This document shows, piece after piece, positions 1 to 5,626 of a stretch of DNA of 7,713 nucleotides. The notes beneath the pieces were generated by a model. It saw only the letters and a list, made by a program, of their open reading frames with translations, had not been told where the DNA came from and did no database searches. Numbering within the stretch: the stretch's first letter is position 1; every line of letters starts with the position of its first letter. The DNA is taken from positions 1-7,713 of the forward strand of contig VBLU01000035.1 in NCBI GenBank assembly GCA_005879065.1, read 5' to 3'. The position numbers were made by a program, and so were the translations under genes. Origin of the DNA: Methanobacteriota archaeon (GTDB lineage: Archaea; Thermoplasmatota; Thermoplasmata; RBG-16-68-12).

Positions 1-469
1 CATTCCCGGTCGTGATCACGGCCGAATCGGCCCGCACGATAATCTCATCGAGGCGGCTTTCGGCGACCCAAGCGACCGCGCCCAAGATTCGAACCGTCTT
101 TCTAGAAAGAGGGCTGCCGGCGGAGGCGAAAACCGCGACGCGCTTCCTCTTGAGACGGCGCGTCCGCCGTCTCGCCTTGATCACAGGGTATTGCGGCCTT
201 CGGCGATAGTGGACGGCGAAACTGATGGTAACGACCGCGAGGACCGTTTGTCCGAGGAACGCCAGGTCGGAGCCACGGGCGTAGAAGGACAAGAGGAGAG
301 CAAGGCTTCCCGCCACCGCATGGACGACGCGGACCACGACCTCGAATCGATCCGCGCGCGCATGCTCGACGCCGCCTCGGAGCTCGAGTCCACACCGGCG
401 ACACCTGCTGTCTTGAAGCGCGACGACGCAGGCGCACCGCGGGCAGAGTCGCCTCGGTCCGACATCCAC
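1..469 (-). CDS. Zinc-ribbon, two-helix membrane protein (partial, C-terminus beyond left edge)
   Basis: Reading the minus strand from a GTG at 469 gives 156 codons open to the window edge. An in-frame TAA at 494-496 closes the frame upstream, and this GTG is the only usual start before the first cysteine. Residues 9-26 form a zinc ribbon, C9-P-R-C12 and C23-R-R-C26, with ten residues between the pairs. Two hydrophobic segments follow (about 44-63 and 69-87), separated by a short polar turn (ARGSD). Then comes a strongly basic stretch (about 88-110, many Arg/Lys), which by the positive-inside rule places both the ribbon and the C-terminal part in the cytoplasm. Residues 111-156 are a mixed hydrophobic/charged region I do not recognise. 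A TATA-like element lies 31 nt upstream of the GTG, which fits a leaderless start. The alternative minus-strand frames here are Arg/Ser/Pro-rich and look non-coding. Function is unknown; a regulatory or signalling membrane protein is a guess. Confidence 0.72.
   Translation of the reverse strand, partial: MDVGPRRLCPRCACVVALQDSRCRRCGLELRGGVEHARADRFEVVVRVVHAVAGSLALLLSFYARGSDLAFLGQTVLAVVTISFAVHYRRRPQYPVIKARRRTRRLKRKRVAVFASAGSPLSRKTVRILGAVAWVAESRLDEIIVRADSAVITTGN
152..173. repeat. Perfect 9-bp inverted repeat with 4-base loop
   Basis: GAGACGGCG (152-160), CGTC loop (161-164), CGCCGTCTC (165-173) is a perfect stem-loop. It lies inside the zinc-ribbon membrane gene, in the part encoding the Arg/Lys-rich stretch after the second helix. 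Arginine codons in GC-rich DNA readily generate such repeats, so it may have no role. Confidence 0.35.
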
Positions 470-493
470 ACGTCGAAATCGCCCAGGCGTCCG

Positions 494-504
494 TTAACAT
501 ATGG
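494..504 (-). promoter_or_regulatory. TATA-like promoter element of the zinc-ribbon membrane gene
   Basis: The minus strand reads CCATATGTTAA, an AT-rich island in GC-rich DNA. The A of its TATG core (500) is 31 nt upstream of the GTG start at 469. This matches the spacing at the other genes in this window and implies transcription starting at or within a few bases of the start codon. Confidence 0.5.
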
Positions 505-517
505 CTCTCGGAGAGCC
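503..517. promoter_or_regulatory. 15-bp palindrome abutting the promoter (candidate operator)
   Basis: GGCTCTC (503-509), one central G, GAGAGCC (511-517): both 7-base arms match perfectly. It overlaps the upstream edge of the minus-strand TATA-like element by two bases, where a dimeric regulator or TFB would contact DNA. Only one copy was seen in the window, so the operator role is an inference. Confidence 0.3.
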
Positions 518-707
518 GCCGATGCACCCGATACCTGCGCATCGATCCGCGTCGAAGACGACGGCGCCCTCACAGGAGTAAGCGGCCTCGTCATCGCCTG
601 CAGCCCCGGGAACTCTGGCGGGTCCCCGTTGTTGGTTTCCGCCCGCCCCTCCCCCGCACGAGGGTTTGGTGGGTGTGTTGTGCCCCCCCGCAACATTGTT
701 CCCGCGG
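518..707. other. Non-coding part of the divergent intergenic region
   Basis: This stretch lies between the two divergent promoters (the whole gap is 470-740). All six frames give Arg/Pro/Gly-rich or Cys/Gly-rich low-complexity translations without family features, and no tRNA-like fold was found. It holds a C-rich tract (641-655; the minus strand has G runs of 5, 4 and 3), a G/T-rich stretch (662-682) and a weak hairpin with an all-C loop (677-694). Confidence 0.5.
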
Positions 708-717
708 CTTTTATGAC
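708..717 (+). promoter_or_regulatory. TATA-like promoter element of the polytopic membrane gene
   Basis: CTTTTATGAC; the A of the TTTTA core (713) is 28 nt upstream of the ATG at 741. It closely resembles the element before the DinB-like gene (CTTTATGATT). No Shine-Dalgarno-like purine run is seen before the ATG, so the mRNA is probably leaderless. Confidence 0.6.
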
Positions 718-740
718 CCAACCGGACCACGCGTTCCTCC

Positions 741-1739
741 ATGAAAGACCCAGGCGCCCACCCGAACCGACGGCCCCTCCTCGCGCTCATCCTCCTCTCC
801 CCGGTGATCGCGGAGATGCTCTCCGGTTCTACTCCACCCCTGGAATGGCTGAATCCGATCGCCGCCCTCCTCTTGATCTGGTTGTACGGCGCGGGCGTCC
901 TCGTGATGCGCGAGACCGCGGTCCGTTGGAAGACCGGATGGCCGAGCATCCTGCTCCTCGGCGCGGCGTACGGCATCATCGAGGAAGGCCTCGCGGTGAA
1001 GTCGTTCTTCGATCCGGCCTGGATGGACCTCGGGACCCTCGGCTGGTACGGCCGATGGCTCGACGTGAATTGGGTCTGGGCCGTCTGGTTGACGCTCTAC
1101 CATGCGGTCGTCAGCATCGCCATCCCGATCTTCCTCATGGAGTGGATCTGGCCCCGCGTTCGCGGTCAGCCTCTCACCGGGCGACGCGGCTACATCACAG
1201 CCATCGCCCTGCTCGCGGGGGCGACGATCTTCATCAACATCCTGCTCACGCCCTACCGTCCGTCCGTCTGGCATCTCCTCGGCGCCTTCGCGGTCGTCGT
1301 GTTCCTGGTGTGGGCCGCGAAGAAGTACGCCGGCGTCCTCTGGTCCCGCCTGCCTTGCCGGAAGGCACCGGCCTCGCCACGGGTCTACGCCCTCGCCGGT
1401 TTCGCATTCCTCATGGGTTCCTTCCTCCTCTACGGCGGAGGACCGTCCTTCGGCGTGGTCCCCTTCATCACGGTCCTCGAAGGGGCCGCGGTCCTGGTCG
1501 GCGTGATGCTCTTGGTCCGCCGCACCTCGGACGATCCTCGCTGGGCTCGCCAGCGGTTCGCGTTCGTCGCGGGGTGCGTCGGCTTCCTGATCGTCCTCTC
1601 CGCATTCCTGGAATTGGCTGGGAACCGTGGGATGGGAATTGCCGGCGCGGCCTTCGCGTTCCTTCTTGTCCACCTCTACCGCAAAGCGTTTCCTTCCGGG
1701 GAGTCGGTGGTCGTGGCCCCCGGGCCGCAAACACCCTAA
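741..1739 (+). CDS. Polytopic membrane protein of unknown function
   Basis: The gene encodes 332 residues. Nine or ten hydrophobic helices are visible at about 11-28, 37-56, 68-84, 110-135, 151-170, 176-193, 214-232, 238-258, 272-292 and 297-313. Polar residues stand out inside or beside the membrane in the N-terminal half: E25 in AEMLSGSTPP, R57-E58, the pair E81-E82 in YGIIEEGLAVKSFFDP, H121 in LTLYHAV, and E134. The Glu pair plus a later His recalls membrane proteases such as CPBP (EExxxR plus His) or PrsW, but the exact CPBP motifs are absent, so this is only an analogy. A transporter or envelope protein is equally possible. The start at 741 is supported by a TATA-like element 28 nt upstream and by the first helix beginning soon after. 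The DinB-like gene follows after 52 bp with its own promoter. Confidence 0.85.
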   Translation: MKDPGAHPNRRPLLALILLSPVIAEMLSGSTPPLEWLNPIAALLLIWLYGAGVLVMRETAVRWKTGWPSILLLGAAYGIIEEGLAVKSFFDPAWMDLGTLGWYGRWLDVNWVWAVWLTLYHAVVSIAIPIFLMEWIWPRVRGQPLTGRRGYITAIALLAGATIFINILLTPYRPSVWHLLGAFAVVVFLVWAAKKYAGVLWSRLPCRKAPASPRVYALAGFAFLMGSFLLYGGGPSFGVVPFITVLEGAAVLVGVMLLVRRTSDDPRWARQRFAFVAGCVGFLIVLSAFLELAGNRGMGIAGAAFAFLLVHLYRKAFPSGESVVVAPGPQTP

Positions 1740-1760
1740 TTCTCGCGGCACCGCGGAATC

Positions 1761-1770
1761 CTTTATGATT
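1761..1770 (+). promoter_or_regulatory. TATA-like promoter element of the DinB-like gene
   Basis: CTTTATGATT, with the core A (1765) 27 nt before the ATG at 1792. The element contains an ATG in frame with the gene. I treat that ATG as promoter rather than start, because using 1792 gives the same promoter spacing as the other genes. Confidence 0.55.
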
Positions 1771-1791
1771 TCCCCGGTGGTACGCCACGAC

Positions 1792-2310
1792 ATGACCACG
1801 GCGGCGGACTTCCGATCCATCTACCAATACAACTGGCAGGTCCTGCGCGACTACGGCGAAGCCCTCGCGAAACTGCCCCGCGAGGAGCTGATCAAGAATC
1901 GCGAGGCGACGCATGGTTCGATGAAGAACATCTTCCACCACATCCTCTCCGTCCATGACGGCTGGCTCAACGTGGCGGCGCAGGGTACGTCCGCGGACCC
2001 GGCGATGCGCGAGAAAGATTTCGACGAAGTCCCATCGATGGACCCGCTTCGGGCCTATCTCGAGGAGATCATCGCGAAGGAGGCGTCCTTCCTGGCGAGC
2101 CTGAGGGACAAGGACCTCGGGCGCCGCGTGAAGCCGGAATGGAAAGAACGATCGCATCCGTTGCAGGATGCCCTGATGCAAGTGACGTTCGAGCAGGCGC
2201 ACCACATCGGCGAGCTGATCGCGCTGTTCTGGCAAATCGACGTCGAGCCGCCCGAGATGACCTGGATCGACGTGCGCCTCGCGATGAAAGGGGACCCCGG
2301 CCCGTCGTAG
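1792..2310 (+). CDS. DinB-like (DinB/YfiT superfamily) four-helix-bundle protein
   Basis: The 172-residue protein has the length and all-helical character of DinB/YfiT proteins, a family of metal-binding four-helix bundles that includes thiol transferases and many uncharacterised stress-related members. The first metal-ligand region is H49-H50 in FHHILSVHDGWLN, followed by H55. The second region is FEQAHHIGEL (133-142), which lines up with the usual NHxxHHRGQ motif: H138 is kept, but the earlier His is replaced by Glu134, Arg by Ile, and Gln by Glu. The bundle may thus bind metal through two His plus Glu, or bind it weakly. The start at 1792 is preferred over in-frame ATGs at 1627 and 1765: the first lies inside the preceding gene and the second inside the TATA-like element. 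The gene converges on the beta-helix gene with a 31-bp gap that shows no clear terminator. The substrate is unknown. Confidence 0.82.
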   Translation: MTTAADFRSIYQYNWQVLRDYGEALAKLPREELIKNREATHGSMKNIFHHILSVHDGWLNVAAQGTSADPAMREKDFDEVPSMDPLRAYLEEIIAKEASFLASLRDKDLGRRVKPEWKERSHPLQDALMQVTFEQAHHIGELIALFWQIDVEPPEMTWIDVRLAMKGDPGPS

Positions 2311-2341
2311 GGAAATCGGTCCGCCTTTGCCCAGCACGGCT

Positions 2342-3814
2342 TCAGGCGAAGATAGACGGGGTTCCGGTCGGGAACTGGACCCGATACCCGAGGGGCACCG
2401 TCCGGGCCTGGGTCGCGGGGACCGTCTCGATGAGATTCCCCGCGGAGTCCTTGAGGGACCAGAGGTCCGTCGACACGACGACAACCGGAGTGGTCGCGAC
2501 CACGTACTCTCCCGTGGTTGGGGCCACCGTCGTCCCGCCGGCCCCGACGAAGGACATGGGCGTTGATTCGAAGAACGGCGTCGCCAACTTGCCAAACGGC
2601 GTCACGCCGGAGATGTTGCCCAGGTACACCCGGAAGTACTCATGCGGGTTCAGGTTACCGAGGGCCACCCTGCCCACGCCTCCCTTGTACCCGCCGTTCA
2701 CCCGCAGGAACTGTTCGCGGGACATCCAACGCGTGTTTCCGTTGTCGATCAGGGTGACCGTCTTTCCGATCTCGTCCGAAATCGCGAGCTCACCGATCGT
2801 GAGGATGAACCAACACGCCCCCGCCCCGGACGCCGGTTCGATCGTCACAATCGTGTGCGCGGGCGCGTAGTGCTGCTCGAAGAAGAACCGGTCGATGTTC
2901 ATCTGACGCAAGCCTTTGCTGATCTCCGACTGCGTTTGCATCAGGATCGGTCGGATTCCGTCGCCCGAGGTCCGGGCCGCCTGGTCGACGACCGAGAGAT
3001 TCTCGAATCGGATCGGGGTGCCGGTCTGTGCGCCCGTGGACACCTTGATCGCCACGGGAGACCCCGCACCGTCGTGCTCCATCTCGATGCTCGTGTTCCC
3101 GCTGAACGTGATGTGTCCAAAGCCCGGATTCCCGTTTCCGAATTCGATCGCCGCGTAGTCGGCCCCGGTCCCGGATAGGGCGACCTTCAGGTTCTGGATC
3201 TCGATGTACTGCATGTACCCGGCGCTCCCGAGGAAGCGGAGGCCCTGCTGGTTCGGCTGCGCGGTCGGGTGCATCGAGATGTCGCGAAGGACCATCATCT
3301 GCTGGTTCCCGGTCCCGTCGAATTGGAGCTCGCGACAGTGCAACCCTTGCAACAATCCACCGCGGACGTTGCCGGTGTACTGAATCTTCTGGATGTGCGG
3401 CCGCGGGATGTTCCAGTACCGAGGCGGGGGATCCCGGAGCGCGACCAGGGAGACGCTGTCCTTGCCGATCGTGACGACCCCGTCCGTTGCGTCGAGGTCC
3501 TCCGTGACCCAGATGATCCCGCCCGTGTCGGACGGGAGGGAGTCGATCGCGCTTTGGACGACGGCCGCGCCGTCCCCTTGCGAGAACTCGTCGGTCCCGG
3601 TGATCAGGTTCCGCCGTCGAAAGAGGTTCGCGCCCTTGTCGAACCACACCAGATGGGATCCGATCTGGGGAAAGGAGGCGGGACCCGGCGAGGCGACGGA
3701 CGGCCGCAAGCTCGGTCCCAGGACCGCTGTCCCGATGACGGCGGCGGTCGCTCCACCGACAATCGCGGCCTTCACGAAGGACCGTCGAGAGCTCGGCTTA
3801 GGCTTCTCCTCCAT
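2342..3814 (-). CDS. Tat-exported probable right-handed beta-helix protein
   Basis: The protein has 490 residues. The N-terminus carries a twin-arginine signal, S9-R-R-S-F-V-K15, followed by a hydrophobic Ala/Val/Gly stretch (16-33), so it should be exported folded; cleavage near A41 is possible. From about residue 75 the sequence looks like the entry of a pectate-lyase-type beta-helix: TDEFSQGDGAAVVQSAIDSLP, then GGIIWVTEDL and a run of short beta-strands with Gly/Asn turns to about 350 (for example LQFDGTGNQ, IEIQNLKV, ITFSGNTSIEM, IRFENLSVV). The last 100 residues are beta-rich and Thr/Val-rich and could form a separate sandwich-like or tail domain. No lyase or hydrolase catalytic set can be named. 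Only two cysteines are present (C160, C334). The function could be polysaccharide binding or cleavage, or a surface structural role. It lies downstream of the sensor-like gene on the same strand, 69 bp away, with its own promoter candidate. Confidence 0.82.
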   Translation of the reverse strand: MEEKPKPSSRRSFVKAAIVGGATAAVIGTAVLGPSLRPSVASPGPASFPQIGSHLVWFDKGANLFRRRNLITGTDEFSQGDGAAVVQSAIDSLPSDTGGIIWVTEDLDATDGVVTIGKDSVSLVALRDPPPRYWNIPRPHIQKIQYTGNVRGGLLQGLHCRELQFDGTGNQQMMVLRDISMHPTAQPNQQGLRFLGSAGYMQYIEIQNLKVALSGTGADYAAIEFGNGNPGFGHITFSGNTSIEMEHDGAGSPVAIKVSTGAQTGTPIRFENLSVVDQAARTSGDGIRPILMQTQSEISKGLRQMNIDRFFFEQHYAPAHTIVTIEPASGAGACWFILTIGELAISDEIGKTVTLIDNGNTRWMSREQFLRVNGGYKGGVGRVALGNLNPHEYFRVYLGNISGVTPFGKLATPFFESTPMSFVGAGGTTVAPTTGEYVVATTPVVVVSTDLWSLKDSAGNLIETVPATQARTVPLGYRVQFPTGTPSIFA

Positions 3815-3840
3815 GGCCCAACTGACAACCCGTCCGGCTC

Positions 3841-3850
3841 GGCATAACCC
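3841..3850 (-). promoter_or_regulatory. TATA-like promoter element of the beta-helix gene
   Basis: The minus strand reads GGGTTATGCC, with its core A (3845) 31 nt upstream of the ATG at 3814. It shares GTTATGCC with the element before the epimerase gene. Its presence suggests the gene need not rely on read-through from the sensor-like gene. Confidence 0.5.
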
Positions 3851-3872
3851 TTGCGTTTCGAAGCGAACTCAG

Positions 3873-3890
3873 CCTGTGGGGCATCACAGG
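3873..3890. repeat. 6-bp inverted repeat spanning the stop codon of the sensor-like gene
   Basis: CCTGTG (3873-3878), six-base spacer, CACAGG (3885-3890). It straddles the TGA stop (minus strand, 3884-3886) and lies upstream of the next promoter. It could form a 3'-end hairpin in the mRNA, but no T-run follows on the minus strand, so it is not a standard archaeal terminator. Confidence 0.3.
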
Positions 3891-5482
3891 AACAGGCGAC
3901 TGGTCATGGCCTGCAACCCGGCCACCTCCCCGACCTCGCCGGACCATCGGGCCATCATGGGCCCGTACCGGCGCTCGGCCCGCTCCAAGAAGACCCTCAT
4001 CTCGTCCCGCATCTCCGCGGGAGCGGAACCGGCGACGGCGACCGCGAGGATGAAGCGCGGGCTCCGCTCGATCACGACCGTCTTCCGGCCGAGCTCGAGC
4101 CGCCGCAGCTCATCCGAGCCTTCCGCGAAAGAGACGCGAGCGAAGTTCATGATTGCCGTGAGCATGCCGGCCATCACGTCTGGATCGGTGTCGCTCTCCT
4201 CGACACGGGAGGCATGGGTGAGCAAGACCCCGGAGCCGTCGATCACGAAGACGTCCTCGACACCGCGACCGACGTTCGCTGGCAACTCGAGGGGTTCGAA
4301 GTCCCGTTCCAGCGTGGACGTGATTCGCTCCTGGACGGAACCGAGGTCGGCGCTCATCAACAAGACGCCCCCACCGGAGGTCACCAAGTCCCGCACGGTG
4401 TGGAGGCAACGGACGAGCCTCTCCGGGTTCACGTAGTTCGACATGTATTCCACCCCTTCGAGCGCGACGACGGCGTTCGGTTGCTTGGTGACGAAGTCGC
4501 GGACGACCCGCTCCAGCATCTCCGGTGGCATCGGAGTTAGCCGATTCTGTCCGAGCGAGGACGTGAGCCAGACGATCGGGGTAAGCGGCAGGTCATAGTC
4601 CTCCCGCACCTCCATGGGTGCGCGGCGTGTGATCACAAGTCCGATCGACCCGTACCGAACCGCCTCCGCCAGCGCCAAGAAGACGAGTTTTGGCCTCCGC
4701 TCCCGAACCAAGTACGCGCGGCCGTCCTTCAAATTGAAGCGACGCGGGAGGGCCATCGGCTCCTCCTTTTGCGGCGTGACGACCAGCATCTTGTATCGTA
4801 AGACGGCGGTCGCGAACAGCACCGCCATCGTGAGGGCGGTGACTGTGAGAAAGGGCGGCGGATAGATGTGCAAGAAGATCTTTGAGTACGCATACGTCTC
4901 TGCGCCCACCCCGTGGATCACGACGCCCGCCGTCATGAGAAGCGTCTGCTTCCGGACGATCGGATCTTTGTTCCGGATCAACGTGCGTGCAAGGACCGCG
5001 AGGGCGGTCGACATGAAGATCGTCGCGAACAAAACGAGGCTCCCCGTGGCGGAAGCGTCCGCGACGTGTACGCCGATGCCCCCGTAGTAGTCCGACACGG
5101 TGCTAACCTGCGTCGTGACCCCGACCGCGACCACAAGAACCGAGACCTGCAGGAAGAGGTTCACGACGCGTCGCCGCATCAGTTCGAATCCGAGGAAGTA
5201 TTGTCCGATGAACGAGGCGGTGAAGCCGACCGCGAGCATGTGGAAGAAGTAGAACAGCCGGGCGATCGCCACAGGCCCGCTGTTCGAACCGTAGTAGTTC
5301 AGGGTGGACGTGCGGAGCAGTTCCGCAAACGTACCCGCGAGGACGAAGAAGACCATCGCCAGGACAAACGTGTCCCCCGCGCGGCGGTTCGGAATCTTGC
5401 GGACGACGTAGGCGGAGACGGCGACTGCGACGGAGCTGCTCGCGATCGAAATGAGAGAGTACCATTGGGAGGCTTCGACCAT
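3884..5482 (-). CDS. Sensor-like membrane protein: 7 TM helices + DUF835 + C-terminal Roadblock/LC7-like domain
   Basis: The protein has 532 residues in three parts. The N-terminal 230 residues hold seven hydrophobic helices (about 8-27, 37-56, 72-97, 105-124, 143-166, 178-198, 207-228), an arrangement like the membrane input modules of some archaeal sensor kinases. Residues about 250-400 match DUF835: LKDGRAYLV at the start, GLVITRRAPMEVR (281-293), TPIVWLTSSLG (301-311) and ALEGVEYMSNY (340-350). Residues about 405-530 (VEDVFVIDGSGVLLTHAS, DVMAGMLTAIMNF, GRKTVVIERSPRFILAVAV) have the beta-beta-helix-beta-beta look of a Roadblock/LC7- or longin-type domain, an assignment by pattern only. No histidine-kinase, GAF, PAS or receiver domain is present, so signals probably pass by protein contact. 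The ATG at 5482 lies 29 nt downstream of a TATA-like element. It is transcribed divergently from the dehydrogenase gene. Confidence 0.85.
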   Translation of the reverse strand: MVEASQWYSLISIASSSVAVAVSAYVVRKIPNRRAGDTFVLAMVFFVLAGTFAELLRTSTLNYYGSNSGPVAIARLFYFFHMLAVGFTASFIGQYFLGFELMRRRVVNLFLQVSVLVVAVGVTTQVSTVSDYYGGIGVHVADASATGSLVLFATIFMSTALAVLARTLIRNKDPIVRKQTLLMTAGVVIHGVGAETYAYSKIFLHIYPPPFLTVTALTMAVLFATAVLRYKMLVVTPQKEEPMALPRRFNLKDGRAYLVRERRPKLVFLALAEAVRYGSIGLVITRRAPMEVREDYDLPLTPIVWLTSSLGQNRLTPMPPEMLERVVRDFVTKQPNAVVALEGVEYMSNYVNPERLVRCLHTVRDLVTSGGGVLLMSADLGSVQERITSTLERDFEPLELPANVGRGVEDVFVIDGSGVLLTHASRVEESDTDPDVMAGMLTAIMNFARVSFAEGSDELRRLELGRKTVVIERSPRFILAVAVAGSAPAEMRDEMRVFLERAERRYGPMMARWSGEVGEVAGLQAMTSRLFL

Positions 5483-5508
5483 GCGGCAGGTGCGGAGCCG
5501 GGGCAGCG

Positions 5509-5519
5509 CCTAAAAGACC
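5509..5519 (-). promoter_or_regulatory. TATA-like promoter element of the sensor-like gene
   Basis: The minus strand reads GGTCTTTTAGG; the A of TTTTA (5511) is 29 nt upstream of the ATG at 5482. It shares the 144-bp divergent intergenic region with the dehydrogenase promoter, about 85 bp away. Confidence 0.5.
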
Positions 5520-5593
5520 TTGCCCGAGACTCTCGAATTTGAGGATGAAGGCGGCTCCCGCGACGGGATTCCTCCCTCCTGTAGAAGGGCAAC

Positions 5594-5602
5594 TCATTTA
5601 GG
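5594..5602 (+). promoter_or_regulatory. TATA-like promoter element of the dehydrogenase gene
   Basis: TCATTTAGG, with core A at 5600, 27 nt before the ATG at 5627. A GGAGGT at 5620-5625 sits only one base before the ATG, too close for normal Shine-Dalgarno pairing, so a leaderless start is favoured. Confidence 0.5.
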
Positions 5603-5626
5603 CAGGGCGGCCATGCATCGGAGGTC

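Noticed and set aside
494..979. Minus-strand open frame ending in a Cys-containing tail just before the zinc-ribbon gene
   Set aside because: It overlaps the membrane gene antisense and is Gly/Arg low-complexity. The tail (CEGAVVFDADRCAGIGC) was considered as a small protein, but no credible start or promoter was found.
191..1768. A 525-codon plus-strand open frame running from the left region across the membrane protein gene
   Set aside because: Its translation is Arg/Pro/His-rich with no hydrophobic pattern, and it overlaps the convincing polytopic membrane gene in another frame. It is a GC-rich shadow frame.
711..1820. Long antisense frames on the minus strand opposite the membrane protein gene
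   Set aside because: Composition is Arg/Asp/Glu/Gly repeats typical of the complement of hydrophobic GC-rich codons; no family features.
2311..2341. Possible bidirectional terminator between the DinB-like and beta-helix genes
   Set aside because: The 31-bp gap has no clear inverted repeat and no T-run on either strand.
2790..3647. A 285-codon minus-strand frame inside the beta-helix gene
   Set aside because: The overlapping frame has a Tat signal and beta-helix pattern; this one is Arg/Asp/Pro-rich shadow.
5183..5191. TTCGAATCC, resembling a tRNA T-loop
   Set aside because: It lies inside the sensor-like gene (encoding part of FELMR on the minus strand) with no acceptor, D or anticodon stems around it.
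5620..5625. GGAGGT as a Shine-Dalgarno for the dehydrogenase gene
   Set aside because: Only one base separates it from the ATG, and no in-frame start lies at a proper distance downstream. The TATA-like spacing explains the start better.
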